Assembly (NCBI GenBank): GCA_902557775.1
Contig: CACEBD010000001.1
Location: 186,001-250,000 of the forward strand
DNA length: 64,000 nucleotides
Direction of reading: 5' to 3'
Source: an uncultured Pelagibacteraceae bacterium
GTDB lineage: Bacteria > Pseudomonadota > Alphaproteobacteria > Pelagibacterales > Pelagibacteraceae
Under the pieces are notes generated by a model. The model searched no databases, was not told where the DNA came from, and worked only from the letters and a program-made list of their open reading frames with translations. Shown here one piece after another: positions 33,569-44,290 of the stretch (its first letter is position 1; each line of letters begins with the position of its first letter). A program made the position numbers and the translations under genes.

Positions 33569-36331
33569 ATGAGTTCAATTAAAAAAACAGATCATTTTTA
33601 TTTGGTAGACGGATCTGGATATATTTTTCGCGCTTATTATGCTCTTCCTCCTCTTTCAAGAAAAAGCGACGGTCTTCCAACTGGAGCGGTTAGTGGTTTC
33701 TGTTCTATGCTTTTTAAATTATTAGAGGATGCTAGATCAGACGACTCTAAAAATAAACCAACTCATTTTGCAGTAATATTCGACTCTGCAAGAAAGAATT
33801 TTAGAAATGAAATTTTTAGCGAATATAAAGCCAACCGTGCAGAAGCACCAGATGATTTAGCTCCTCAATTTGAATATATAAGAAAATCAGTTGAAGCTTT
33901 TAATCTACCGTCTATAGAGCTTATTAATTACGAGGCAGATGATTTGATAGCTACCTACGCAAAAAAAATTATTGAGTCTGGAGCAAAAGTTACAGTAATT
34001 TCATCTGATAAAGACTTAATGCAACTAGTCTCCACTAAGATAAGATTATTCGATCCAATGAAAAGTAAAGTTATTGGAGAAAAAGAAGTTTTTGAAAAAT
34101 TTGGGGTTAAACCTAATCAAGTGATAGATGTTCAATCTTTGGCTGGAGACTCTTCTGACAATATTCCAGGTGTGCCAGGAATAGGAGTCAAAACTGCTGC
34201 AGAGCTAATCAATAAGTACAAAAACTTAGATACGCTTCTTAAAAAAGCTTCTGAAATTAAACAAAACAAAAGAAGAGAAACACTTATTGCTAATAAAGAT
34301 AAAGCGTTATTGAGTAAACAACTAGTAACTCTAAAAGATAATGTCCCAATCAAAAATAATCCAAACGAGTTTTTAATCAAAAAAATCAATAAAGATAAAC
34401 TTTATAACTTTTTAAGAGAGATGGAATTTAATAGATTATTAAGTCAAGCTATTAATTTTTATGGTGAACCTGGAGAAAAAAATTTTAGTCAGGACAAAAA
34501 ATTAAAACCATCAAAAATAAACACAAAAAAATATCAAAAAATTACAAAAGAAAATGACTTAAATAAATTAATTATTGATTTGAATAAAAAAAAAATTATT
34601 TCAGTAGATACTGAAACCTCATCCCTAGATCCTCAGGTGGCAGAGTTAATTGGTATTTCTTTAAGTTATGCCGAAAATATTTCTTTTTACATTCCTGTTG
34701 GTCATAAAAATATTAATGGTTTAAATAAAGATTTTGTTGTAAAAAAACTCAAGCCAATTTTGGAAGACCCAAGTATAAAAAAAGTTGGCCAAAATATTAA
34801 ATATGATTTCATTATATTAAAAAAATATGGAGTAGAATTAAACTCTGTCGAAGATACAATGTTACTCTCTTACACTTTGGATGCAGGAAATAATCGTCAC
34901 AATATGGATACTTTGTCAGAATTACATCTTAACCATAAAACAATTTCTTACAAAGATTTGGTTGGTTCTGGAAAAAAACAATTAAAATTTTCAGAAGTAG
35001 ATATAGATAAAGCCACAGAGTATGCAGCAGAGGATGCTGATGTGACTTTAAGATTATATGAAATTTTGTCAGAAAGAGTTTCAGAAGAAAAGCTTAGTCA
35101 AATTTATGAAGCTTTTGAAAAACCAATGATTAAGATATTATCTAAACTAGAAACTTATGGAATAAAAGTAGATGATAACTATCTAAAAGAACTATCAAAA
35201 AAATTTGAAAAAAGATTAGAAAAAATAGAAAAAGAAATTTTTAAAATTTCAGGAAAAGAATTTAATATTGGGTCGCCTAAACAACTTGGCGAAATAATTT
35301 ACAACGAATTAAAAATAGCAAAATTGAAAAAAACTAAAAAAGGTAGTTTGGCCACTAGCGCTAAAATATTAGAAGATCTAGCTTTAACTGGTCAAAAATT
35401 TCCCAATTTAATATTAGAGTGGAGACAGGTTTCTAAACTTAAAAGCACTTACACTGATGCCCTTCAAGACCATATTAATAAAGATACCAAAAGAGTTCAT
35501 ACATCATTCCTTTTAGCAGCAACTAATACTGGTAGATTAGCCTCAAGTGATCCAAACTTACAAAATATACCAATTAAAACTTCAGACGGAAAAGAAATTA
35601 GAAAAGCTTTTATTGCTGAGAAAAATAATGTTCTTATTTCTGCTGATTACAACCAAATAGAGATGAGGATTCTTGCTGATATGGCTGACGTTAAAGAGCT
35701 AAAAAAAGCATTCAAACAAAATCAGGACATTCACAAACTTACTGCTAGCCAAGTTTTTGGTGTGCCGATTAATAAAATTTCTGAAGATCAAAGAAGGAAA
35801 GCAAAGGCAATAAACTTTGGCATCATATACGGTATAACTCAATATGGTCTAGCTAAGCAAATATCAGTTACAAATGAAGAGGCTCAAGAATTTATTAATT
35901 CTTATTTTAAAAAATTTCCTGAAATAAAGGATTATATGAACTCCACAATAAAAAGTTGCAGAAAACTTGGGTACGTATCAAATATTTTTGGAAGAAGAAT
36001 TCATTTGAGAGGTATAAATGATAAAAACTTTAGTGTGCGAAGTTTTCAAGAAAGAGCAGCAATTAACGCTCCTATCCAAGGGTCTGCTGCTGATATAATT
36101 AGATTAGCAATGATAAAAATTGATAATATTTTAGAAGAAAAAAAAATAGCTAAAATGTTACTTCAAATACACGATGAGTTAATATTTGAATGTTTAAAAA
36201 AAGATGAAAATAATGTTAAGAAATTAATTCAAAATGCTATGGTTTCAGTATCAAGCTCTGAATACCATAAATTTTCAATACCTTTAGAGGTAGGAGTAAA
36301 CTCAGGGAATAACTGGGGAGAGGCTCATTAA
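33569..36331 (+). CDS. polA: DNA polymerase I with 5'-nuclease, 3'-5' exonuclease and polymerase domains
   Basis: YIFRAYYALPPL, SVDTETSSLD exo I, SADYNQIEMRILA, RRKAKAINFGIIYG, QIHDELIFE. Confidence 0.98.
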   Translation: MSSIKKTDHFYLVDGSGYIFRAYYALPPLSRKSDGLPTGAVSGFCSMLFKLLEDARSDDSKNKPTHFAVIFDSARKNFRNEIFSEYKANRAEAPDDLAPQFEYIRKSVEAFNLPSIELINYEADDLIATYAKKIIESGAKVTVISSDKDLMQLVSTKIRLFDPMKSKVIGEKEVFEKFGVKPNQVIDVQSLAGDSSDNIPGVPGIGVKTAAELINKYKNLDTLLKKASEIKQNKRRETLIANKDKALLSKQLVTLKDNVPIKNNPNEFLIKKINKDKLYNFLREMEFNRLLSQAINFYGEPGEKNFSQDKKLKPSKINTKKYQKITKENDLNKLIIDLNKKKIISVDTETSSLDPQVAELIGISLSYAENISFYIPVGHKNINGLNKDFVVKKLKPILEDPSIKKVGQNIKYDFIILKKYGVELNSVEDTMLLSYTLDAGNNRHNMDTLSELHLNHKTISYKDLVGSGKKQLKFSEVDIDKATEYAAEDADVTLRLYEILSERVSEEKLSQIYEAFEKPMIKILSKLETYGIKVDDNYLKELSKKFEKRLEKIEKEIFKISGKEFNIGSPKQLGEIIYNELKIAKLKKTKKGSLATSAKILEDLALTGQKFPNLILEWRQVSKLKSTYTDALQDHINKDTKRVHTSFLLAATNTGRLASSDPNLQNIPIKTSDGKEIRKAFIAEKNNVLISADYNQIEMRILADMADVKELKKAFKQNQDIHKLTASQVFGVPINKISEDQRRKAKAINFGIIYGITQYGLAKQISVTNEEAQEFINSYFKKFPEIKDYMNSTIKSCRKLGYVSNIFGRRIHLRGINDKNFSVRSFQERAAINAPIQGSAADIIRLAMIKIDNILEEKKIAKMLLQIHDELIFECLKKDENNVKKLIQNAMVSVSSSEYHKFSIPLEVGVNSGNNWGEAH

Positions 36332-36369
36332 CGCCTAAATTTTGACATTAAGATTATGAATATAAAATT

Positions 36370-37068
36370 ATGGTACATACGATTGCATTAGTAGATGACG
36401 ATAGAAATATTCTGACTGGAATAAGTATGGCGCTTGAGCGAGAAGGCTTTAAAGTGCAAACTTACATAGATGGAGAGTCTGCTTTAATTGGCTTGACAAG
36501 AAATCCCCCAGACTTGGCTGTTTTAGATATCAAAATGCCAAGAATGGATGGAGAGGAACTTTTAAAAAAATTAAAAAAGAAAATGTCTATACCTATAATA
36601 TTTTTAACGTCAAAAGATGAAGAAGTAGACGAATTACTCGGGTTAAAACTTGGAGCAGATGATTTTGTGAAAAAGTCAGGGGGATTTTCTACCAAGGTGC
36701 TCATCGAGAGAATTAGAGTACAACTCAGAAAAAAATCCAATGTTGTAGATGATACAAAGAATATTATTAGCCATGGAAAGCTTAAGCTAGATCCTGCTCA
36801 GCTAGAATGTGAATGGAATGGCAAGCCCTTACCAGATAAGTTAACCACTACAGAATTTCTAATTGTTAAAGAATTAGCAAAAAGACCAGGGGTTATTAAA
36901 GAAAGGGCCCATTTAATGGATATTGCATATAAAGAAAATACTGAAATCGAGGACAGAACTATAGATAGTCATGTTAAAAGAATAAGAAAAAAGTTTAAAA
37001 AAGTTGACGAAAAATTTTCGGCAATTGAAACTAGATACGGAAGCGGGTATAGATGGAATGTTAGTTAA
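36370..37068 (+). CDS. chvI: Response regulator ChvI-like (OmpR family)
   Basis: IALVDDDRNILTGISMALEREGFKVQTYIDGESAL; ChvI-type winged helix; adjacent ChvG-like kinase. Confidence 0.88.
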   Translation: MVHTIALVDDDRNILTGISMALEREGFKVQTYIDGESALIGLTRNPPDLAVLDIKMPRMDGEELLKKLKKKMSIPIIFLTSKDEEVDELLGLKLGADDFVKKSGGFSTKVLIERIRVQLRKKSNVVDDTKNIISHGKLKLDPAQLECEWNGKPLPDKLTTTEFLIVKELAKRPGVIKERAHLMDIAYKENTEIEDRTIDSHVKRIRKKFKKVDEKFSAIETRYGSGYRWNVS

Positions 37069-38588
37069 TGAAATCAAAAAAAACAGCTTCTATACTAAAA
37101 AAGTTTTTATTATTTAATTTAACAACATTTTCTATACTAGGATTATTTACAATATTTTACCTAAAAGCAATTCAACCTAATCTTGTAAAAAAGAGAGCAA
37201 TAAACCATAAAATTATTATCAATAACACAGTTGATCATCTTGAAAGGCTAAATGTAGATTACAGTTCTAATGGCATAAGAACCTTTTTACTCTCTACAAG
37301 ATTTTTATTCCAGAGTTTAGATAGAGTTCAGTTCTACGACTCTAACGGAGAATTAATAGGTGATACAAATATTTTAGATTTAGATCAAAATGTTTTCTCA
37401 AGATCAGATGTAGTAATAGAAGAAGCGATTGATGGAAAAAATTCATCAAATGAGTTTTCCTCTTCTACTTCAAATAAAAAAACCGAAAATAATTTAAATA
37501 CAATATTAGAGCAATACGATGGCGATCCTTTAACAATATCTGAAATAAATAAAAATGATTTTTTTGTAAAGACGTTAAGCGAAGTTAAACTTCAAAATGA
37601 CAACATTGGATATATTTTAGTTTCTGAGCAAGCAAATGATATTATTAACGCAGTTAAAGAAAGAAAAGATTTTATTATTAGAACTGTTTTTGCAGTAGCA
37701 CTTGTAATTTTAATTTTTTCAATGTTTCTAAATAAATATGTTTTAAAGCCAATTGGTTTATTAGTTAAATATAGTGACTCGATTAAGAAGAAATCCTCTG
37801 AAAGCATTAATATAAAAAAAGTTTTTGTGAGAGATGATGAAATTGGAAAACTCACTATGTCCATTGATGAAATGACAAAAGAACTTCAACATAGAACCAA
37901 TAGGGCAGAAACATTTTCTAATGATTTAGCTCACGAAATCAGAAACCCGCTAGCCTCTTTAAAGAGTGCTTCAGAATTATTAGATAAAACAACTGGTAAA
38001 GATGAAAGTGAAAAACTTTTAAAGATAATCAATCATGATGTTGAAAGAATAGAGAGATTAATTACGGATTATTCACAAATGCTCAAAGATGAAGCTTCTT
38101 TATCTAGAGAGAAAATGAGTAAAATAGATTTAATTGAAATTATAAATAATGTAGCAGAAGATTTTAAACAAGATCTGAAAAACCAAAATAAGAATATTCA
38201 AATTAAGATAAAAGATAAAATAAGTTCAAAAAATGGGAAATATATATTAGGAATTGAAAATAGATTAGAACAGGTAATAGCAAACTTATTAGACAATTCT
38301 ATATCTTTCAGTCAGGATGATCAAAAAATTGAAATAAGTATCGAGGAAACAACAAAAAATCTTGTAATGAAAATTAAAGATGAAGGCCCAGGTTTTTCTG
38401 AAACCTCTCCTCAAAAAATCTTCAAACGTTTCTATAGCAATAGGCCAAAAAGCTTTGGAAAACATTCTGGCCTAGGTCTCAATATTGTTAAAAATATTGT
38501 TGAGCTACATAAAGGCACTGTAGCGGCGTCAAATAGACTGAATACTAAAGGTGCGCAAGTTGAAGTATTGTTACCTAAATTTTCTTAG
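37068..38588 (+). CDS. chvG: Sensor histidine kinase ChvG-like
   Basis: HAMP, FSNDLAHEIRNPLASLKSASELL H-box, GLGLNIVKNIVELHKGTV. Confidence 0.87.
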   Translation: MKSKKTASILKKFLLFNLTTFSILGLFTIFYLKAIQPNLVKKRAINHKIIINNTVDHLERLNVDYSSNGIRTFLLSTRFLFQSLDRVQFYDSNGELIGDTNILDLDQNVFSRSDVVIEEAIDGKNSSNEFSSSTSNKKTENNLNTILEQYDGDPLTISEINKNDFFVKTLSEVKLQNDNIGYILVSEQANDIINAVKERKDFIIRTVFAVALVILIFSMFLNKYVLKPIGLLVKYSDSIKKKSSESINIKKVFVRDDEIGKLTMSIDEMTKELQHRTNRAETFSNDLAHEIRNPLASLKSASELLDKTTGKDESEKLLKIINHDVERIERLITDYSQMLKDEASLSREKMSKIDLIEIINNVAEDFKQDLKNQNKNIQIKIKDKISSKNGKYILGIENRLEQVIANLLDNSISFSQDDQKIEISIEETTKNLVMKIKDEGPGFSETSPQKIFKRFYSNRPKSFGKHSGLGLNIVKNIVELHKGTVAASNRLNTKGAQVEVLLPKFS

Positions 38589-38636
38589 TGTTCTTTCTTG
38601 ATAAGATAGACTTATGTTGATATTAACAAATTCAAA

Positions 38637-39926
38637 ATGGAACAAGATTATAAAGTAAAAGATATAAATTTAGCTGATTTTGGTAGGAAAGAAATTTCTA
38701 TAGCCGAGTCTGAAATGCCAGGATTGATGGCACTTAGAAAAGAGTATAAAGGAAAAAAGCCTCTGAAAGGCGCAAAAATTTTAGGGTGCTTGCATATGAC
38801 TATTCAAACTGCAGTTCTTATTGAGACCCTAGTTGATCTAGGTGCAGAAGTGAGATGGTCTTCATGTAATATTTTTTCCACTCAAGATCATGCAGCGGCA
38901 GCAATAGCTAAAGCAGGCATACCAGTTTTTGCTTGGAAAGGTGAAACCGAGGAGGAGTATTGGTGGTGTGTAAAGCAAACAATAGAGGGAAAAAAAGATT
39001 GGAAACCAAACATGATTTTGGATGATGGAGGAGATTTAACAGGTTTAATGCACAAAGATTACAAAGATCTTTTAAAGGGTGTTAAAGGAATTTCAGAAGA
39101 AACAACTACTGGAGTGTTAGCACTAAAAAAAATGGAAACAAATAAACAATTAATGGTTCCTGCATTCAATGTTAACGACTCAGTGACGAAATCAAAATTT
39201 GATAATTTATATGGATGTAGAGAAAGTTTAGTTGATGGCATCAAAAGAGCCACAGACATTATGATGTCTGGGAAAGTAGCGGTTGTTGCAGGTTTTGGAG
39301 ACGTTGGCAAAGGTAGCGCAGCTTCTTTGCGTCAAGCAGGCGCAAGAGTAATGGTAACAGAGACAGATCCAATTTGTGCACTACAAGCAGCGATGGAAGG
39401 CTACGAAGTAGTTTTAATGGAAGATGCAATTAAAGATGCCGATATTGTTGTAACTGCTACCGGAAACAAAGATATAGTAACTGCAGATCATATGAGAAAT
39501 ATGAAAGATAGAGCTATCTTATGTAACATTGGACATTTTGATAACGAAATTCAAGTTGAAGCTTTGAAAAACTATAAATGGGACGAAATAAAACCTCAGG
39601 TCCATGAAATAGAGCTACCAAGTAAAAAAAGAATTATTTTATTAGCAGAGGGAAGACTTGTTAATCTTGGATGCGCAACAGGTCACCCAAGTTTTGTTAT
39701 GAGCGCATCATTTACAAATCAAGTCATAGCACAAATAGAACTCTGGAATAATTCAGATAAATATGAAAATAAAGTATATGTATTACCAAAACACTTAGAT
39801 GAAAAAGTTGCAATGTTGCATTTAGAAAAAGTTGGTGCAAAATTAACTAAAATGTCTAAAGATCAAGCAGATTATATTAGCGTTAAACCATCAGGACCAT
39901 TTAAACCAGATACTTACCGCTACTAA
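38637..39926 (+). CDS. ahcY: Adenosylhomocysteinase
   Basis: [41 protein letters not shown]-terminal KPDTYRY. Confidence 0.98.
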   Translation: MEQDYKVKDINLADFGRKEISIAESEMPGLMALRKEYKGKKPLKGAKILGCLHMTIQTAVLIETLVDLGAEVRWSSCNIFSTQDHAAAAIAKAGIPVFAWKGETEEEYWWCVKQTIEGKKDWKPNMILDDGGDLTGLMHKDYKDLLKGVKGISEETTTGVLALKKMETNKQLMVPAFNVNDSVTKSKFDNLYGCRESLVDGIKRATDIMMSGKVAVVAGFGDVGKGSAASLRQAGARVMVTETDPICALQAAMEGYEVVLMEDAIKDADIVVTATGNKDIVTADHMRNMKDRAILCNIGHFDNEIQVEALKNYKWDEIKPQVHEIELPSKKRIILLAEGRLVNLGCATGHPSFVMSASFTNQVIAQIELWNNSDKYENKVYVLPKHLDEKVAMLHLEKVGAKLTKMSKDQADYISVKPSGPFKPDTYRY

Positions 39927-39936
39927 ACAGTAGCAA

Positions 39937-40386
39937 ATGATTGTTAAATCCTTAGAACATTTAAATTCTTTATCAAAAAAAGTTGCAGACCAACTAACTA
40001 AAAATGATTGTATATTTTTAATTGGTGATATTGGTGTAGGAAAAACTACTTTTTCTAGATATTTGATAAATTACTTACAAGAAAAAAATGAAGAAAAGAT
40101 TACAGAAGTACTAAGTCCTACTTTTAATCTACTTTATGAGTATGATTTAAAAAATATTAAAATTATGCATTATGATCTTTATAGAATAAAAGATGATAGC
40201 GAATTAAAACATCTAGGCATTTTTTCAGATCAACAAGAGACAATTAAGATTATAGAGTGGCCGCAACTTATTGATATTCCGTTATCTAATAAGTTAGAAA
40301 TATATCTAGATTACGCTAAAAATGAAAATCAGAGAGAGATAAAATTTATAGGTTCAGGTAAGTGGGAAATTTTAAATGAATTATAA
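39937..40386 (+). CDS. tsaE: tRNA threonylcarbamoyladenosine biosynthesis ATPase TsaE
   Basis: FLIGDIGVGKTTFSRYLI; SPTFNLLYEY; HYDLYRI. Confidence 0.95.
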   Translation: MIVKSLEHLNSLSKKVADQLTKNDCIFLIGDIGVGKTTFSRYLINYLQEKNEEKITEVLSPTFNLLYEYDLKNIKIMHYDLYRIKDDSELKHLGIFSDQQETIKIIEWPQLIDIPLSNKLEIYLDYAKNENQREIKFIGSGKWEILNEL

Positions 40387-41335
40387 ACTTAAAAAAATTT
40401 CAGGTGATGCATCATTTAGGGAATTTTATAGATTGCAAAAAGGGCGGCATACATCAATTATTGTTCAAGCAAAAAAAGAAAAATTCAAAAATTTAATCAC
40501 TTACATCGTAGTTAATAATATTTTAACAAAATATAAGATAAATGCACCAAAGTTAATTACTAATCACTACGATAACAACATTATTGAGATTTCAGATTTA
40601 GGAAATAAATCGTTTTATGAATTTGTCATTAAAAAGAAAAATAAATTTAATTATTATAAAAATTTGATCAGTATTATTATCAAACTACAAAATATTAAAT
40701 TAAAGCGAGCTTATCATTTTGATAAATATAAAATTAATTTTCAGAATTATTCTATAAAAAATCTTCATAAAGAGTCCGATTTATTTTTTGATTGGTATTT
40801 GAAGTATTATTTAAAAATTTCAAAACAAGAAAAAATTAAAAATATTTTAAAAAAAGAATTAACAACAATATATAAAAAACTTTATTTTAAAAATACTGTT
40901 TTTGTTCACAGAGATTTTCATGCATCGAACATAATAGTAAATAAAAATAAATTTGGTTTAATAGATAGTCAGGATGCAATAATTGGAAATCCACTGTATG
41001 ATTTAGCTTCGTTAATAGATGACGTAAGAATTAAACTTCCATTAAATTTACAAGAAAGATTATTTAATTTTTACTATTCCAAATCTAAATTAAAAAAGGA
41101 GCAATACAATAATTTAAAAAATGATTTTGAAATATTATCTGTACAAAGAAATCTAAAAATTTTAGGTATATTTGTGAGACTTTTTAAAAGGGATGGTAAA
41201 CCCGATTACCTTAAATATTTGCCTTACACTTGGCGTTTAATCGAGAGACGTCTTAAAAATCCCATTTTTAAAAATTTCAATTTGATATTAAAAAAATATT
41301 TAAAAATACAAAAACTGAAAAAAAATAATTTATGA
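40376..41335 (+). CDS. amgK: N-acetylmuramate/GlcNAc kinase AmgK-like phosphotransferase
   Basis: FVHRDFHASNIIV...GLIDSQDAIIGNPLYDLASLIDD; between tsaE and murU. Confidence 0.85.
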   Translation: MNYKLKKISGDASFREFYRLQKGRHTSIIVQAKKEKFKNLITYIVVNNILTKYKINAPKLITNHYDNNIIEISDLGNKSFYEFVIKKKNKFNYYKNLISIIIKLQNIKLKRAYHFDKYKINFQNYSIKNLHKESDLFFDWYLKYYLKISKQEKIKNILKKELTTIYKKLYFKNTVFVHRDFHASNIIVNKNKFGLIDSQDAIIGNPLYDLASLIDDVRIKLPLNLQERLFNFYYSKSKLKKEQYNNLKNDFEILSVQRNLKILGIFVRLFKRDGKPDYLKYLPYTWRLIERRLKNPIFKNFNLILKKYLKIQKLKKNNL

Positions 41336-42030
41336 AAATTAGACATGGAATGATATTGGCTGCAGGCTTAGGAAAAAGAATGCAACCTCTAACTAATAAA
41401 AAACCAAAACCATTATTAGAAATAGGCGGCCTTACTCTTCTTGAAAGAGCGATTAATCTTCTAATCAATCATGGTGTAAAAGAAATTAGCGTAAATATTC
41501 ATCACCTTGGCGATCAAATTGAAAAATATATCTCAGATTTAAAACCAGAAGTTAAAATCAAAATATCAGATGAAAAAGATTCATTACTAGATACCGGGGG
41601 TGGAGTAAAAAAAGGGACAAAAGATTTCAAGGAAAACCCTTTTTTTGTAATAAATCCAGATACACTCTGGAGTAATAAATACTCTAAAGAAGTTCAGTCT
41701 TTAGAAAAAGAGTATTTCACAAATAAAAGACCGTGTCTATTATTGGTGAAAAAAAAATTATCTTTGGATAACTCATTCAAGGGTGACTTTAATTTAAATA
41801 ATAATTTAATTTCTAAAGACGAGCAGAACCAATTTATTTTTACTGGCCTACAAATAATGAAAAACGATCATCTAATCTTTTTTAATAAAGATATTTTTTC
41901 AATGAATGAAGTTTGGGCAAAATTGATAAGTGAAAAAAATCTTGGTGGATTGGAAAGTAATCAAAAATTTTATCATTTAAACACCTTTGAAATGTTTGAA
42001 AAAATATCTTCTTTAAGTTCTATTGATTAA
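41332..42030 (+). CDS. murU: N-acetylmuramate alpha-1-phosphate uridylyltransferase-like nucleotidyltransferase
   Basis: MILAAGLGKRMQPLTNKKPKPLLEIGG; partner of AmgK. Confidence 0.87.
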   Translation: MKIRHGMILAAGLGKRMQPLTNKKPKPLLEIGGLTLLERAINLLINHGVKEISVNIHHLGDQIEKYISDLKPEVKIKISDEKDSLLDTGGGVKKGTKDFKENPFFVINPDTLWSNKYSKEVQSLEKEYFTNKRPCLLLVKKKLSLDNSFKGDFNLNNNLISKDEQNQFIFTGLQIMKNDHLIFFNKDIFSMNEVWAKLISEKNLGGLESNQKFYHLNTFEMFEKISSLSSID

Positions 42031-42739
42031 AAATTATATTTTTAGATCTTGATTTATCTAAATAATAATATTTTAGAATTTTTAATTGATTATCGAAATC
42101 AATTATTAACGGATTACCTGTTGGAATTTCAAGCTCATTAATTTTAATATCTGAAATCTTAAATAGATATTTACACAATGCTCTTAATGAATTTCCATGA
42201 GCTGATATCAAAATATTTTTTCCATTTTCCAAATTTTTTTTTATTTCAAAATTATAAAAAGGAACTACTCTTTCATAAGTATGCTTTAGAGATTCGCTTA
42301 AAGGAATTTTATTTTTGGGAATTCCATCATTTAAAGGGCTAAAGTTTTCAAGGTAATAACTATCTTTAGCCATGAGAGGTGGTGCAACGTCCCATGATCT
42401 TCTATATTTTTTAAATTGTTCTTCACCAATTTTCTTTTTTGTTTCTTCCTTGTTTAAACCAGTTAATGACCCGTAATGTCTTTCATTTAATTCCCAAGCA
42501 GTATTAAACTTCATTGATAAATTTAATGTTTTTAAGATAATTGTAAGCGTTTCAATTGCTCTTTTAAGATAAGAAGTATAACTAATATCTATTTTAATAT
42601 TCAATTCACTAATTAACTCTCCTGACTTTTTAGCTTCCTCTTTACCTTTCTCTGAAAGGTCAACATCTACCCAGCCTGAAAATCTATTTTCAGCATTCCA
42701 GATACTCTGGCCATGTCTTGTTAAGATTAGTTTACTCAT
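42020..42739 (-). CDS. gpmA: 2,3-bisphosphoglycerate-dependent phosphoglycerate mutase
   Basis: LILTRHGQSIWNAENRFSGWVDVDLSEKG; NERHYGSLTGLNK; ISAHGNSLRAL. Confidence 0.96.
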   Translation of the reverse strand: MSKLILTRHGQSIWNAENRFSGWVDVDLSEKGKEEAKKSGELISELNIKIDISYTSYLKRAIETLTIILKTLNLSMKFNTAWELNERHYGSLTGLNKEETKKKIGEEQFKKYRRSWDVAPPLMAKDSYYLENFSPLNDGIPKNKIPLSESLKHTYERVVPFYNFEIKKNLENGKNILISAHGNSLRALCKYLFKISDIKINELEIPTGNPLIIDFDNQLKILKYYYLDKSRSKNIIFNQ

Positions 42740-42779
42740 ATAAGTTAATTAAGTTATTATGTACTATATAAAAATCTAA

Positions 42780-43172
42780 ATGAAAAACATTATCTTCTTT
42801 ACTTTAAAATATTCATTCTATTTTTCATTTATAATTCTACTAATTCTTTATTTGTTCCCAGGAAGTTTGATTGGTTACTTTTTATACGGAAATTTAGGAA
42901 AACAACCTGATTTTATTTCAAATCCTATAGGAACTTCTATTAATCATTTAATATCTTTTTTCTATTTAAGTATTTTAGGTTTTATATTTCGGAGTAACCA
43001 AAAAAAATTTATAAATAGTTTTTCTTTTTTATTTTTAATTTCTATAATTTTAGAATTATTACATCATTTTATTCCTAATCGGGCATTTGAAATTAATGAT
43101 TTGTATGCAAATAGTTTGGGAGTGATGTTAGCTTTTTTAATATTTAAATTTTTTAAAAAACTTCAAAATTAA
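42780..43172 (+). CDS. VanZ-like small membrane protein
   Basis: Hydrophobic; ELLHHFIPNRAFEINDLYANSLGVMLAF resembles the VanZ signature. Confidence 0.65.
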   Translation: MKNIIFFTLKYSFYFSFIILLILYLFPGSLIGYFLYGNLGKQPDFISNPIGTSINHLISFFYLSILGFIFRSNQKKFINSFSFLFLISIILELLHHFIPNRAFEINDLYANSLGVMLAFLIFKFFKKLQN

Positions 43173-43670
43173 ATGTTTATTCGTATAATAATTATATTTC
43201 TGGTTATGCTATCTAATTCTATAGCAGAGGAAATATCTGGCATCCCAAAGGTTGTTGATGGAGATACAATTCATATAAATAATTATAAATTTAGATTAGA
43301 AGGAATAGATGCCCCAGAAATGAGACAACAATGTAAAAAAGAGTCCTTTAAAATTTCATTTTTAATTGGTTTTACATTTTATAAAGATTATAGCTGTGGA
43401 AGAGTTTCAAAAGAAAAATTAATAACTAAAATTAACACTTCTGAAATAAAATGTATTTCTTCATCTAAAGATAGATACAAAAGATATATTGCTACCTGTT
43501 TTAAAGGAAAAACCAACTTAAACCAGTGGATGGTAAGAAACGGTTTTGCAATAGCATATAGAAGATATTCTAAAAAATATGTACCAGATGAAGTATTCGC
43601 AAAAGAAAATAAATTAGGACTATGGCAAGGGAAATTTATGGAGCCAGAAAAATGGAGAAAGCTTAATTAA
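43173..43670 (+). CDS. Exported thermonuclease (SNase-fold) protein
   Basis: Signal peptide; KVVDGDTIHINNYKFRLEGIDAPEMRQ; RYIATCF; NGFAIAYRRYS. Confidence 0.9.
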   Translation: MFIRIIIIFLVMLSNSIAEEISGIPKVVDGDTIHINNYKFRLEGIDAPEMRQQCKKESFKISFLIGFTFYKDYSCGRVSKEKLITKINTSEIKCISSSKDRYKRYIATCFKGKTNLNQWMVRNGFAIAYRRYSKKYVPDEVFAKENKLGLWQGKFMEPEKWRKLN

Positions 43671-43690
43671 TTTTTAGTATAAATTGCTTA

Positions 43691-44290
43691 GTGATTCCTT
43701 TTAAAAAAGAAATAATTATTTTAATTTTTTTAATTTTAAGTGCTTGTTCTTCAATACCAAAAAATACGCAAAATAGTTGTGCTATCTTTGAAGAAAGATA
43801 TTTATGGTACAAACATTCTAAGGCTTCTTATGAAAAATGGGGGGCACCTATTCATCTGCAGTTAGCTTTTGTTAAAAAAGAGAGTGACTTCAATTGGCTT
43901 GCAAAACCTCCAAGAACCAAATTATTTAAAGTAATTCCATTTAAAAGACCTTCTTCCTCATTTGGATATTCCCAAGCAGTTAAAGGCACTTGGGAACAAT
44001 ATAAAAGAGAAACAAATAATCCACTAGCTACGAGAGCAAGATTTAAAGACTCAGTAGATTTTATAGGATGGTACATCCATAAAACTAATAAGATATTGAA
44101 AATTTCCAAAAAAGATCCTTACCGACAATATTTAGCTTATTACAAGGGTTGGGGAGATTATAAAAATTATTCAAAAGATAAAAAAGCAATTATATACGCT
44201 AAATCTGTTAAGGACATGGCAAAAAAATATAGAAAGCAATTAACGCTCTGTAAAAAAAATCTAGATAAAAATAAATATATTATTTTTTAA
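43691..44290 (+). CDS. Lipoprotein with lytic-transglycosylase (SLT)-like domain
   Basis: Lipobox-like LSACSS; HLQLAFVKKESDFNW; SSFGYSQAVKGTWEQY; GTG start. Confidence 0.75.
   Translation: MIPFKKEIIILIFLILSACSSIPKNTQNSCAIFEERYLWYKHSKASYEKWGAPIHLQLAFVKKESDFNWLAKPPRTKLFKVIPFKRPSSSFGYSQAVKGTWEQYKRETNNPLATRARFKDSVDFIGWYIHKTNKILKISKKDPYRQYLAYYKGWGDYKNYSKDKKAIIYAKSVKDMAKKYRKQLTLCKKNLDKNKYIIF

Noticed and set aside
38589-38636. SAH riboswitch before ahcY
   Set aside because: The spacer is under 50 nt and AT-rich with no pseudoknot-like pairing visible.
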